This document shows positions 50,301 to 62,345 of a stretch of 64,000 nucleotides of DNA, one piece after another. A model generated the notes under the pieces. The model had not been told where the DNA came from. It searched no databases and worked only from the letters and a program-made list of their open reading frames with translations. The first letter of the stretch is position 1. Each line of letters begins with the position of its first letter. Where the stretch lies: contig NC_081412.1 in the NCBI RefSeq assembly GCF_030272615.1, forward strand, positions 540,043,335-540,107,334, in the 5' to 3' direction. This DNA comes from Cryptomeria japonica (Eukaryota > Streptophyta > Pinopsida > Cupressales > Cupressaceae). The position numbers and the translations under genes are program-made.

Positions 50301-51303
50301 AATTTATAATTTGGGGACATCATAGTGGTATCAAAGACAAGAATACCAACTTATAGGGTTCTAGGTAGCTGGTTATGGATGGTTTCTTCCAATCTATGTT
50401 CTAGATTTGGAAAACTGATTTGTTAGTTTACAAAAAATTAGGTTGGTGTGTTGAATGATTGATGAAATCCTTGAGTACTAATTTAGTTCAAACATTTTAT
50501 GAATATGAAAATTTCACGGGGAGACATTTGATTAAAAGAGGAGAGGTCATGAAAATATTTGAGTTTTTGAGGCCCAACCACTACACCAAAAGACTACCAT
50601 AGTGGTGAGAGTGGCACCAACAAGAATTAAGGGTGACCCAATAGCATTATCAAAAAAGTTCTAAAAAGAAGTACGAGTGTGAGGGAATGTCATTCAAAAA
50701 TATATTTTAAAGAACAAGAGTGAAGTATGGAGAAAGTAGTGAGATGGGGAATTACTAGGGTCGTCAAATGTTTTAAATTAATGAATAAGTAGTAGTAGTA
50801 ATGAGTTTTAAAAAATTATGACATTGTAAATAGTGAAAGTGAAGAATATACCATGCACTATCTATTAAAAGAATTTATAAAAAGCTATGGATAATGATCT
50901 AGAAAGATATTTCTCAAATATACTCTCAAGTGTATGTTTCTTAATGAGGATATAAGAATATATACTCATGCAAATATTGTAGATATACACCATTCATGGT
51001 TCATAGATAAGGAAAAAAACATAAATAACAACAATAATGGAAAGAACTTAATAAATTACAAAAAAAAGTTTGGAGTATACAATAAATGGTTCAAATTAAT
51101 TTCTAAACTTTAGGAAGAATTAAAGTGGATAAAAATTATCATTTTGATTTCATTTACCTTGATTCATTGCATCATACTACAAATAATGTTATTAAAATAG
51201 TCACAAATTTAAGATATAGAATATTGAAAATAAATAAGCTGAATATTAATAGGAGTAGCAAATGCAGTGTTTAGTAGTTGTAATAGTGAACATATTGTTT
51301 GCA
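47346..51303. other. AT-rich intergenic stretch, no gene seen
   Basis: Long A/T runs and no coding frame with recognisable content. A tggtatcaaaga word at 50,326 could be a decayed tRNA-iMet primer site of a lost copia element, but I found no paired LTRs. Confidence 0.55.
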
Positions 51304-52552
51304 GAGGCTCAATCAAATTAAAGGAATTTGGCCTGATGGTGGGGAGACTGAACGTGCGTACGAAGTTGAAGAGAACAACTTTTTTTCAATGAAAAAATCT
51401 TTGGGAGTTCTGACCTTGGGGAACAAGATAAACGTATCACGATCAAGCCAAAAGACACTAGAATTTGAAGAACTGAGATTTCTCCGACTAGGAGGCGACA
51501 TCTCTGGTTTGTGGCCAGTGAATTTATAGTCTTTTGAAAAGCTGGCTGTGTTCCATGGCCCTGTCTTTAAGGCTGGTGTTACTTTGTGTAAGGCAAGTCC
51601 TTCACCATTTCATTTAATTTATTATGCTTAATTGCTTATTTAGATTTGGGAAAACTTTCTAAGAATTGAATCACAATACGGATACAGTTACCCAAGAAGT
51701 TGCGGATAATGAAAGCCACTGCAGAGTCTGAAGAATCTGCAAAGTCACAGGAGTCCATGCCTGCCAAAGTCATCCAAAATTCTTTCTTGGAAGAACTGAA
51801 AAGTCTCCAGAGATTACCCGAATGGCTTGGTCACTTAACTGGCCTCAAGGTTTTGATATTAGATGAATGGGATAAAATGCAGGAGCTGTCTGAGCAGATA
51901 TGTGGACGGACTTCATTAAGTAAACTGAGTATCTGTGGTGGCATTTCTTTGCAGAATCTGCCAAAATCGTTTGGGCAATTAAGGTCTCTACAGGAGCTGA
52001 TCTTAACAAGGTGCAAGCAATTGGAAAAATTGCCCTCAACTTTCGGAGACCTGAGTTCTCTAAAACAGTTGAATCTAGCAGAGTGTGTTATCTTAAAAGA
52101 ACTTCCTTCAACCTTTGGAAAATTAAGCTCTTTGGAGGTTTTAAATTTAGAGAACTGTAGGAAATTGGAAGCATTGCCTTCTAGCTTTGGGAAATTGGAA
52201 GGATTGCCTTCTAGCTTTGGACCTTAGCTCTTTAGTAGAGTTAAAATTGTCTGGATGTCTGGAAGTAAAGGAATTGCCTGTTAGCTTTAGGCAGTTTGTT
52301 TCCCTAACACATTTAGATTTAAGTAGTTGCGTGAAATTGAAATCCTTGCGTTCCAGCGTAGGAGAACTTAGGTCACTGAAGTGTTTGAACTTATCGGCTT
52401 GCTTTTTGTTAGAGAAATTACCTTCTAACATTGACAATCTTCCATTTTTAACACAACTGGATTTAAGACGATGTGAAAGAATGTCCTCAATTTTCTGCTG
52501 CAAAACAAAGAAATCAGCGGCTCACCATCTGGCTTCCAAGCCAGCAAAGTAA
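51304..52552 (+). pseudogene. NLR disease-resistance gene fragment (leucine-rich repeats only)
   Basis: The text before 51,304 ends ttgtttgcag, a good splice acceptor. A first exon-like stretch (RLNQIKGIWPDGGETERAYE; FEELRFLRLGGDISGLWPVN) carries a TAG at 51,527. After a possible 100-bp intron, about nine LRR units of roughly 24 residues follow (SSLKQLNLAECVILKELPST; SLTHLDLSSCVKLKSLRSSV), of the LxxLxLxxCxxLxxLP type seen in TIR-NBS-LRR receptors. A shift near 52,221 (net minus two bases) splits the LRR array, and TAA at 52,550 ends it. No TIR or NB-ARC domain lies upstream in the window. Intact NLRs detect pathogen effectors in the cell; this piece cannot signal. Confidence 0.85.
52161..52220. 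repeat. 30-bp tandem duplication in the LRR region
   Basis: Two adjacent 30-bp copies starting gaaattggaag, one mismatch apart, equal to ten codons. The frameshift lies right at its downstream edge. Confidence 0.95.
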
Positions 52553-52891
52553 CAACGATGCATAACGTACGATATAAGACATGAAATTATTCTATTGTTT
52601 TCATTACATTTTTGGAATACATTATTTTATATATAGATTTTTTAATATAATTGAAACTTATAACTATCTATAAATAAATAACTAATTAAACTAAAGTTCA
52701 TTATCCTTCACTCTCCCTAGAGAAAAAATGGTCATTATTTCATCCTTTGTCCCTCATAATACGTATTTTGAAAAAAATCTCCAAAATATGTGTTGCACCA
52801 CTTTCATGACTTAGGGCTTCTCTCTAGCCATCTCCCAAAAAACGGTGAATCTACATTCTCCAATCATTGATGCAATCACTATAGAATCAAG

Positions 52892-53060
52892 GATGATCAA
52901 CCTACAAGTGACCATTGTGAGTCATTGTCCTGGTGCTCACTCCAATATAAGATGATCAAACTATAGTTGGCCATCACAAGTCACTCTATTGATGCCCACC
53001 TAGTCAAACATTATCAAACTATCGTTGATCATTGTGAGTCACTCTACTAGTGCCCATTCT
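52892..53060. repeat. Degenerate 60-bp tandem repeat, three units
   Basis: Units around gatgatcaaactatagttgg, cattgtgagtcactct and gtgcccac at 52,894, 52,954 and 53,012. Confidence 0.8.
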
Positions 53061-53080
53061 AAATTATGACCATACATAGT

Positions 53081-53160
53081 TATCTCTTCTCTCTTTGCAA
53101 TTTAAAAACTCTAGAAGTAGTATCTCTTCTCTCTTTGCAATTTCAAAACTCTAGAAGCTA
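53081..53160. repeat. 40-bp tandem duplication
   Basis: Two copies starting tatctcttctctctttgcaa, nearly identical. Confidence 0.9.
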
Positions 53161-54480
53161 CAAGCTCAATAATCCCAAGACATGTCTAACAGTCTATCTA
53201 GAAATATATGGTATATAGCACAAAATAATGTCCATTTATCTTAAAGATTAATGTGCAACTAATTTAGTGAGAAAAATGATGCATTGGAAAAGTAAATCTA
53301 CACACATAAAAAGGTTAAATTGATTTCAATATAATGTCCTTGATTAATAATTGGAGCTACAAAAATATGGTTTGGATAACAAATACTGTCAAAACAAATT
53401 ATTCAAACCTAAAAAATGAACAATATTTCACTTGGGTAAAGGAGCTAAAAAATAGCATAGAGGTAAAAAAAAAAAAATTAAAAATTAATGACAAAATTTT
53501 CACTCATTAGTATAGGCTATACTTTTCTTATAGATGTGACACTTTATGTTTAGGTCCATAAAATGGACATACGCATATGAGAAATAAGCTCGATTTTATA
53601 AAATTGCTTGGGGGGGTTATTATGTGGATATTAGGATAACTCAAGACATTAATATAAAAAAAAAAAAAAAGATAAATAAAGGTGTTATGATGAAAATTAT
53701 GTTGGATGTGTAAGAAAGCATAAGAACTACTTTATTGACAAAGGTGTTAAACTATTGCTAGGCCTAGAAAACTTGGTGAAAGCCTACAAAATGAAGTTTT
53801 GGAGGCTAGAAAAAGGATTAGGGTGCTAGATAAACTATTTTAATGACCTTCTCATACAAAAGCACAAGATTAGAGACATAAAAGCTTTGATTAAATGACA
53901 AAAATAGAGTTTGCAAGTATGAAAAAGTCGAGTTGACATAAAAGTTGCATTAGAAATAAACTATGGAAGTGTTAAATTATAAAAGTTCCACCCCAGAATT
54001 TAGTATTATTTTTAATTTATGCAAATAGATAATCAAACTGTGCCAACTTCTGGCCTTTATGATTATTTGGTTATGTTTCTGATTCAATTATAATTTATGT
54101 CATTAGAGTAAGACTTGAGATATGCATTTGTACAAGCTTTTATGAGGTTAGGCATAACTTTTGTTGGTTTAATCATGTCTCAAACTCCTTTAATGTGTTG
54201 ATTGTTGTGTTTAATTCATATTATGCTTGGAGTGAATCTTAGTATTTTGGTTGTTTCAGTTATTGAATTATCAAGCCCTTAGATTGTGCATTTAATGTAT
54301 GATTTTTTGTGCTTTGAATGGTTAAAATTTTAAATCTCTAGCGCAACGCCTTAGTTAATTTACTTTTAGCAATTCCTTCCCCTTTTCCCTTTTCAAATCA
54401 AGAGTCGACTTCTAAAATCTTGGAGGTCGTCCAGTGAAGAACAATAGTTTTCAGACTCACTGAACTTCCCATAAGGTTGT
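53161..54480. other. AT-rich spacer, no gene seen
   Basis: Includes poly-A and poly-G homopolymers but no recognisable coding content. Confidence 0.5.
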
Positions 54481-54517
54481 TGTTCTGAAAGAAATTTTAG
54501 GCATCAACATATACATG

Positions 54518-54640
54518 TATGTGTGTGTACATATATATGTATATATGTATACATATACATATATATGTACACACATATATGTATATGTATATGTATGTGT
54601 GTGTGTGTACATACATCCATACATGCATGCATGCATATAA
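54518..54640. repeat. Compound AT/GT microsatellite with an inverted repeat
   Basis: Mixed (ta), (tg), (tatg) and (catg) tracts. A perfect 22-bp inverted repeat (54,522-54,543 against 54,554-54,575) with a 10-bp loop could extrude as a cruciform. Confidence 0.85.
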
Positions 54641-55353
54641 ATATCTTAATAAATAAATTCAATAGAAATACTTCAAACACTAATTACGCTTAAGGCATGC
54701 CTTATCTATAATGGACAACTTGGTTTTCCTGATCAATGGTTGAGTCTATTTCCTAAGCATTCAAGAGGATTGAAGTAATCTTACCCGTTCATTTTCTTGC
54801 TAGTAAACTTCCACTCCTTTCTTGAGGAGGGTAAAGCTTTCCACTTGATCCCCTCATCGCCCTTTTATCCACATTACAATAACAATAAGTCAGCTCAATC
54901 TGATTACATATCCATATGCAGACCTAAACAAATTGATCATAATCTTCACACATATCGACTCAACCACTTCAGACTATAAACCAATTACTAAAATCATCCC
55001 AAAGATTATGCATAACACACTACACCAAAATAACCCTGTTCTTCTTGAAATATTGGATACCGAATCTTCTATCTTGCATGAGAATCAATACCGAAGGCTA
55101 AGATTGTGAATTAAGTTCTCTCGAACATCCAATCAACTAACTCTTCCTCCACAACCAAAAATATGCAAACAAGATTGAGATCTTCTCAATGTACCCATAC
55201 TTTGTATTCCACCTTCTAGACCTAAGCAAAATGAATATAAAACTTTTGGTAGAATGATTCTATATATACCAGATGTGATCTTTGATCTGAGTTGCCATCA
55301 ATGATAACCCTGAAATATTCCTCATGCACTAATCTCTATCAGTATAGTGTCTC

Positions 55354-56459
55354 TTGCCAACGAGTTCTACCCTTCATGGTTCTATAAAGTTTGTTTCTAT
55401 CAATCAAGAAGTTACAATCAAGGTTGATCCTAACGTTATGCATTTATGTCAACAGCTAGTCATGCCTCGGTTACACCTACCTTTCAAAACTTTATTCCAT
55501 CTTTATCTTCTAATATGCCAACAACTATTCCCTTGGACCCTCCTAAAGAGGAAACCCATGAGAAGGTTGTTCCTAAAGAAGATCCTCCTAAAGTAGAAAG
55601 TCCTAAGTCTACTCCTACTCCATCTCCTTCTTCTCAATCAAATGCATTTATTGGTGATGATTGGGGTTCCTTAGACTTTACAAGCTCCTTCATTGGATAA
55701 TATAAATTCAACCCTATCCACCTTAACTTTCCAAAAGTATCATTCACACTCACTATCAAAGATGATTACTTGTATGTATCGCGGGATCATGGGAACACCA
55801 TTGGCTACACCATTAAAGGTGATCCTCCCCCTTTGGAGGAGTTACAATCACGTTATGGTCCAGAATTCAATATTTCTTCCAAGTATGGATACAAAGGAAA
55901 TGGTCTTGGGTACATGGGTTTAGGAGTTAAGATCCCTTTGGAATCGAGATTACACTCTTTTACAGTCGTTTTAGGTTACAAAGATTCTCCTTTTTCTTCA
56001 TCCCCTTCATTCAATAATGTTCCTATGTCTTCTTCTTCTTGTGAGTAGTCAAACTCTTCTCCCCAAGAGAAAGAGTTGCTTCCTTCTCCTCGTCCTTTAT
56101 TTGATCAAGAGCTTATTTTGCTGCAACTTCTTAAAGCCTGCTTGATTTCTCTTCCTCCTCCGAAGTTTCATAAGGATAATAAAGAAAAACATTCTTTTTG
56201 TGCATACCATCAAGTGCTTGGCCATTCCACAAGTGAATGTCGATACAACAACTTCATCAATTGTGTGTCATTAATTCTTCATCTATTAATGCACTTTCTT
56301 CTTCTTTGCACAACAAGTGATATCGAGGTTTACCTATATCCTGTTCTTTTACACATTCCATTTATTTATGCATTCTTATCATATCTCTTTTTCACCTATA
56401 GAGGTGCATGTCTATCTCTCACCTATTGCGATGACCATCTTTTTTTTCACACAATGTGG
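55354..56459 (+). pseudogene. Tat-like gypsy remnant with G-patch-like and CCHC-like motifs
   Basis: A frame from 55,446 to 56,459 has just two stops (55,698 and 56,046). It contains a P/E/S-rich linker, a segment KVSFTLTIKDDYLYVS, a G-patch-like glycine motif (YGYKGNGLGYMGLGVKIPLE) and a knuckle variant CAYHQVLGHSTSEC (C-X2-H-X4-H-X4-C) followed by a short helix. Such combinations occur in gag/pol linker regions of plant gypsy elements of the Tat branch. The overlapping open frame from 55,354 may be the shifted upstream part. No RT or integrase survives nearby. A lineage call beyond gypsy is inference. Confidence 0.6.
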
Positions 56460-56510
56460 TGAGTATCCATCTTTTCCCTCTGTGGCTCTTATTAAAATTG
56501 ATCTTATCTA

Positions 56511-56640
56511 TAGTGGCTTTCCTTCATAGCGAGGTTGGTCTGACATAGCATCTATTTATCTCTATCAATAGTGGCTTTCCTTCGTAGCAAGGTTGGTTCT
56601 ACTTATCTTTTGGTAGTGGCTTTCCTTCATAGCGAGGTTG
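56511..56640. repeat. Three-copy minisatellite (28-bp core)
   Basis: tagtggctttccttcatagc plus gaggttgg occurs at 56,511, 56,569 and 56,614 with variable spacers. Confidence 0.85.
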
Positions 56641-57226
56641 GCGCTACTAATCTTTGATCACCTGGCATAACACAACTTGCTAGAATATGATCTATCTTTT
56701 AATCATTACCATCTACATGATCGCTAGCTACATAGTAAGCTAGTGTCTGGGTCATGTACTATCTCTTCGACATTGATTGTTTCTCTGAATTTTGTGTGCA
56801 TTCTTATTTGAAGTAATTGGTGCTTGCATTGTTCTCTCCCTTTTATAATTCCTCTATGTGTGGTTTCTTGTATTTTAGGGATGATGCATAGTATTGAGAC
56901 AACCTTTTACATCGAGGTCTCTTTCACTTTGTTGACTCAAATATTTTAGTTTGTTATGTGCTTTCATGTGTTTTCTATCCATATTCTTAGCTATATATAT
57001 CATGATCTAACCCCATCACCTTGGGAATTTTCACTTTCTAACCTTGTCTTATACAAATTTTTCTATCTAATGCATTTGTTTTGTAGGTCTTTAGCTTGGG
57101 GACATGCTTCCTTGGCTCGAAGATTTGCTCACTTCTTCTACAATATCCTTTTGGCATCATGATGTTATTTTATGTTCTAGTAAATTTCCTTTAGCGTGCA
57201 TATTCATGTTGATTCATAAGCCCGCT

Positions 57227-57241
57227 AAAGTGGGGGCAAAA
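57227..57241 (+). other. Candidate polypurine tract
   Basis: aaagtgggggcaaaa, the form that precedes the 3' LTR in many plant gypsy elements. It lies downstream of the Tat-like coding remnant on the same strand. Confidence 0.5.
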
Positions 57242-57249
57242 TATAGAGT

Positions 57250-58320
57250 CAAAAATTGCATACCCCTTTGTAATTCCACCTTTGCAACCACTTTAGTGTC
57301 CATTCCCCTAGCATTTGAGTAGGCTCATTTTAGCCCTTGCATCAGCCTTTTCCCTCTCAGGATGCTCAAGTTTCCCTTTAGTAGCTATCCTTCAACTTTT
57401 GTTTCATGTTAGATGTGTATTTCTCTTACTACTTGTCATTTTTTAGCATGATTTGTCTAGACGTTTTTTAGCATGATTTGTCTAGACACTAGCGTGTCGT
57501 GCAGACATCCATGCATCGCGCATTCTTCCCATGACATCTTAACGTTCAAATGTCGATTATGCGCATTTCAACACTTGTCAACTATCTTGGTTGGTGGAAA
57601 TGACTCAAAATCTTCTAAACGGCTCTCTAGCCTCCTCTTTCACTCTAATTCTCTCATTTTAAATCCATCTTTTCTATTTCTTTTGATCTCTTTAATTCCT
57701 CCATACAATCTCTCTAGTTCTCTTGGCTCTCACAGATTTCTCTTGCTCTCTCGCTTGATACAAGAGTCTCTAGTTTGCTACAACACTCTTAACCTCTTAC
57801 AATAATCTAAGTTTGCAACTCTCTTGGCTTTATCAAGCCTCTTTGGTAATATATTTCTATCATTCTATCTATCTCATCTTTGAGCATCTTGGGATTTATC
57901 ACATCCCCTATCTATTTGATCATTTTATCATTCTAGTTATTTATCTTTTGGTCTATCTATCTATTTGGGTTGTCCATGGAGACCTGGAAACACCAAAACA
58001 GGGGTATGAATGAGGAAGACTCCAAAACACAACCCCCAACATTTTTTCGTTCTTTGTGTGTGTGTAGGTTCGTGTTTGTGAGGAGCTTACTCAACAAGAA
58101 GCTTCATAGCTCATACCTCTTCTATATTTATCTTTTGCCTTATCTTTCATCCTTTTATTTTTAATATCTTTCTTGCATTTTTTAAATAGATTACTTTTTG
58201 TGCATCCGTACGAACATTAGCATCCTTTTGTATAGCTCTTTGTCTCTATCTATACAGGACGCTAGCGCATCGCGTTGTTGTCCCAGACACATGTGCTTGT
58301 CATGTTTGATAGTTCTGATA
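57250..58320 (+). repeat. Possible 3' LTR of the Tat-like remnant
   Basis: Follows the candidate PPT and runs up to the copia LTR. It contains pyrimidine-rich text and two echoes of a CpG-bearing word (gacactagcgtgtcgtgcag; gacgctagcgcatcgcg). No partner LTR is in the window, so this is tentative; it may have been interrupted by the copia insertion. Confidence 0.3.
57439..57488. repeat. 25-bp tandem duplication
   Basis: ttttttagcatgatttgtct followed by agac occurs twice in direct succession. Confidence 0.95.
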
Positions 58321-58325
58321 CTTAA

Positions 58326-59829
58326 TGTAAGTACAGATCCAATAGCTAACAAGATGAGAGGGGGGGTGAATCATACAAACTTAATCTTCCATAAAAACAA
58401 TAGATTCAACCTCGGTAACATATACTTCAGTAATATAACCAAAACTGCTAAACATGCAAACTCAAAAGCATATAAACATCATAACACTCATAACACCAGA
58501 TTTAACGTGGAAATCCAAATAGGGAAAAACCATTGTGGGATTTCGGACCCACTAAGAAATATACTCTTCTAGAGTATGCTCAATTAAAAGCAAATCCTGT
58601 TAAAGATTACAAACACATTGCTAGATGTGACCCAGTTAAGGGATTTCCCTCAGATCTGTTAGGATCTTCACCTTGTTAGAAGTGACCTTGTTAAAGGATT
58701 TCAAAAACTCAATCAGAATGTCACCTTGCTAGAGGGTTTTACAAATAAGATTGTTAAGTCCACTTAGTTAAGAGATTTTCTGTCACTTCACAAAATAATA
58801 GTAATAAAAATCTATCTGCAACTTCGCATCTAAAATGCTAAAGCAGATTCTTATTTACTCAAAATAATAGGACTTATCTTGTCCATCTGCTAGGCTCTAT
58901 ACTCTATTATTCAAACAGGTCTTCAAGCTTATGTGCTCGGTAATCACTATGTAGCATCCTTGTGCATACATTTGCCCACATACATTGTTTATCAAGAGTT
59001 CCTTATTTATAAACAATTTGCTAACCGCTTAATCTCCTTGATCACATTTCCCATGATCAATCATAGCCATCAGATCTTCAAACTTTGACCAGGTTCAATG
59101 TATCCTTCGATCTGAAAAACATTTTACCCCGCCTTAGAACTTGCATACATTTCTTGGAACTTGTGCTAGGGTATTGCAGTTCAATCTGAGCTGTAGATCT
59201 TCCTGCCTATTTTCCTTTGCCATAGATTCTTTAACAAACTTCATGCATGGCATAGCAATCATTTAATCATAGCCAGCTCATCAGCTTCCTTCATTAAATA
59301 ACGCTTTTATTCATTCAATGCATTTCGTTACTACTCGGTTGCAACTTGGTAAATACTAAACTTCACTCGGTAGACATTCTGCCTTCATTAACCGATAGCG
59401 ATAACCTTAGGGTTTACCGACAAGGTTCTTTGCTCGATAACATAGTATAGTATTAACCTTACAATCAATAACATATGTAGGATATCAAAACAATCTAAAC
59501 ATCATGATCTCATCATTGTCTAACTCGGTAATAGTTGCCCATTGAATAACTTATTTCTCCCCTTATTCATCACATTCTTTTTGTGTCTTTTACCGACATC
59601 TTTATACTCATCAAATCATACTTTTTAAGATATGGCAACATCATACTAAATTAGAAAATCAATTTTTTGACATCAATGACAAAATAATAATATTACGGCA
59701 GTAAACATCCTTGATCAGTTATATCCATAATCATCAACAACCTTCTCAATATCCTTATTGAAATGCCAACAATCTCTCCTTGTCTGTTATAATGCCAACA
59801 ATCTCCCCTTGTCTGTTATAATGCCAACA
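58326..59829 (-). repeat. 3' LTR of the copia element, about 1.5 kb
   Basis: Minus strand begins tgttggcatt next to the PPT and ends near ctgtacttaca. It has several ctcggta/accgag words and ccttgttaaagg-type words on the plus strand. Shared landmarks with the LTRs at 15.4 and 22.3 kb include gcgaagttgcagat, cctttaacaaggt and gattcacccc. The distal end is inferred from that comparison. Confidence 0.75.
59761..59829. repeat. Tandem copies of the LTR/PPT junction
   Basis: aatgccaacaatctcc followed by ttgtctgttat occurs twice at a 29-30-bp period, then a third aatgccaaca runs into the real PPT. Three potential LTR starts (minus strand tgttggcatt) therefore stand in a row. Confidence 0.9.
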
Positions 59830-59990
59830 ATCTCCCCCTTTAGCATTGATGGCAAAACCAATTGATTTAACCTAATTGATTCGGATTGCTGTGAGATTCT
59901 GAAATGCTGAAATGCTCTCCCCCTATCATCAGTCTTCTCCCCCATACATTAGTATCCACTTCTTTTCTCCAGTCTTCTCCCCCTTTGACA
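59830..59990 (-). other. PPT and serial G-rich purine motifs before the 3' LTR
   Basis: Minus strand ctaaagggggagat abuts the LTR. Further G runs of the form gggggagaagactg occur near 59,935 and 59,976, with another at 59,916. The pattern parallels that of the pol-less element. Confidence 0.75.
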
Positions 59991-60213
59991 ACAACGCCAA
60001 AAAGTAAAGAACTAAAACATAATTTCTTCCTGTATGAAGTGATTTCTTACTGTTATGTCAACTTAGTCTTGGTCAGAGCATTTTGTCTTCAATTCATGTT
60101 CCCTGTATTGTTTCCTGCACACCTTTAGAAAACATCCTAAAGTGTGTAAAACAGCATCAACTCCTAAAAGATATTCTATAGAGTCATCAAATTGATGCTT
60201 TCACCAAACTCGA

Positions 60214-61569
60214 TCAATGAATGAAAGATAGGGGTAGGACCCCTAACTTACTTCTAAGATACTCAAAAGTGTCCCTTGGCAGTGGCTTGGTGAAGATATC
60301 TGCTATTTGTTCCTTTGTGCTAACATACTCCAACACCACTTTCTTCTCTTGAGCTTCTTCTCTAAGATAATGATATTTGATAGAGATGTTCTTTGTCTTA
60401 GAGTGTATAACAGGATTCTTTGAAATGTTAATGGCACTAGTATTGTCACATAATATAGTTACTGGCTCGGTAACTTTCTCATTTATACCATCCAACAGTT
60501 GTTTGATCCATGCTATGTTGGTGCAATTCAATGCTGCAGCAACGTATTCAACTTCTACTGTTGACTGTGAAACACATCCTTGTTTCTTGCTAAGCCAACT
60601 CACTAGTCTTTCTCCTAAAAAGAAAGCTCCTCCACTTGTGCTTTTCCTGTCATCAATGTTGCCTGCCCAATCAGCATCAGTATAAACTTTTAAATCAAAC
60701 TCATTTCTTTTCTGATATACTAAGTCATAATCTTCAGTGTCTTTCAAGTATCTAAAAATTATCTTGATTGCTATCATGTGTGTTTCCTTAGGATTTGTAG
60801 AGAATCTTGCAACTATACCTACTGCATGTGTCATATCTGGCCTGCTGTGAACAACATATTGTAGCTTTCCAATCATGGATCGGTAAAGTGTCTCATCAAC
60901 AGATGCAGATTCATCATTCTTTGATAGTTTATAGTTGGTAGTCATAGGAGTACTTAATGGTTTTGAATCCTCCATTCTAAATTTCTTCAAGATTTCCTTT
61001 ATGTACTTGGATTGAGTAATGAAAATCTCATTTTTCATTTGCAGTATCTGTAAACCTATAAAATACTTTATCTCACCGATTAATGACATCTCAAATTCTT
61101 TGCTCATTTCATTTCCAAAGTTCTTGCATAGAGAGTCATTTCCACAAAATATAATATCATCAACAAATATGGCTGAGATCAGTATTCCATTTTCATCATT
61201 CTTCATGTACATATTGTTGTTTTCACTTGTTCTTATAAAACCAATCTTGATTAAATAAGAGTGCAATCTTTCATACCATGCTCTAGGTGCTTGTTTCAAA
61301 CCATATAAAGCTTTGTTCAATTTACATACCTGATCTTTATTCTTGTCTTCAACAAATCCTTCAGGTTGTTCAATAAAAACTTCTTCTTCTAATATACCAT
61401 TTAGAAATGCAGATTTGACATCCATTTGATATACCTTGAAATTATTGTAAGGAGCATATGCCAACAATGTTCTTACTCCTTCAAGTCTTGCCACAGGTGA
61501 AAAAGTTTCACCATAATCAATTCCTTCTTCTTGGGCATAACCTTTGCAAACTAGTCTTGCTTTATTTCA
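60214..61569 (-). pseudogene. Copia reverse transcriptase and RNase H
   Basis: The open 426-codon stretch holds the copia RT: YQMDVKSAFLNGILEEEVFI, KLNKALYGLKQAPRAWYERL, catalytic FVDDIIF, FIGLQILQMKNEIFITQSKY, LSTPMTTNYKLSK. RNase H follows: VYTDADWAGNIDDRKSTSGG, CVSQSTVEVEYVAAALNCTN and the C-terminal LEYVSTKEQIADIFTKPLP. The RT extends upstream (YGETFSPVARLEG) to a TGA at 61,567-61,569, one CGA-to-TGA change. Product length and motifs are near normal, making this the best-preserved pol segment in the window. Confidence 0.95.
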
Positions 61570-62345
61570 AATGACCTCACCTTTTTCATTCAACTTGTTT
61601 ATGAAAATCCACTTTGTACCGATTACATTTTTGTCCTTTCGGTCTTGGGATTAGTGTCCATGTTTCATTCTTCTTGATTTGATCAATCTCTTATGTCATA
61701 GCATTTATCCAATCTTCACTGTTAAATGCCTCTTTCACAATCCTCGGTTCAAATTCAGATATCAGACATGTGTTCTGTCTCAGTTTGTTCCTTGTCATCA
61801 CTGGATCATCCTTATCTCCTATAATCTAACTTGATGCATGATGTCTTCTGACATACTTGGCTAATACAGGCTCGGTAGGCTCTATATGATCTTCTTCATC
61901 TCGGTAACTGGATATTCTCTTCATTTCCTTCTGCAATTTTCTCGGTAGGACTTGTCGATTGAACATAGACAAATTCATCATAATCTTCTAGTTCTTTGGA
62001 GTTTCCTTCATCATTTCTTTCTGCAAATTCATCAATTTTCACATTTGCACTTTCTACTATTTTGTTAGATGATTTGATCAGACATTTAAATGTTTTACTT
62101 CTAGAAGAATAACCTAGAAATGTTCCTTCTTCACTTTTCTGATCAAACTTTCCATTTCTATCATCTTTGTGTACATAGTATCTATTTCCAAAGATTTTAA
62201 AATAACTTACATTAGGTTTCTTGTCATACTAGATTTCATATGGTGTCTTCAAAGTTCCTTTTTTCATTTGTACTCGGTTCAGGGTGTAAATTGTTGTGCT
62301 TATTGCTTCTCTCCAAAATGTTTGTGGCACTTTCTTTTCAATCAT
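61570..62345 (-). pseudogene. Copia integrase C-terminal region to RT linker
   Basis: Recognisable pieces: PQTFWREAISTTIYTLNRV, FKIFGNRYYVHKDDRNGKFD, EEGTFLGYSSRSKTFKC (the conserved copia integrase C-terminus) and then an acidic linker (DEFAERNDEGNSKELEDYDE) leading to WIFINKLNEKGEVI of the RT N-terminus. Stops (for example after PYEI) and a frameshift break it. Confidence 0.8.

Noticed and set aside
57473..58572. Chain of Ser/Leu/Phe-rich plus-strand ORFs
   Set aside because: Pyrimidine-rich LTR-like sequence gives chance open frames without family motifs.
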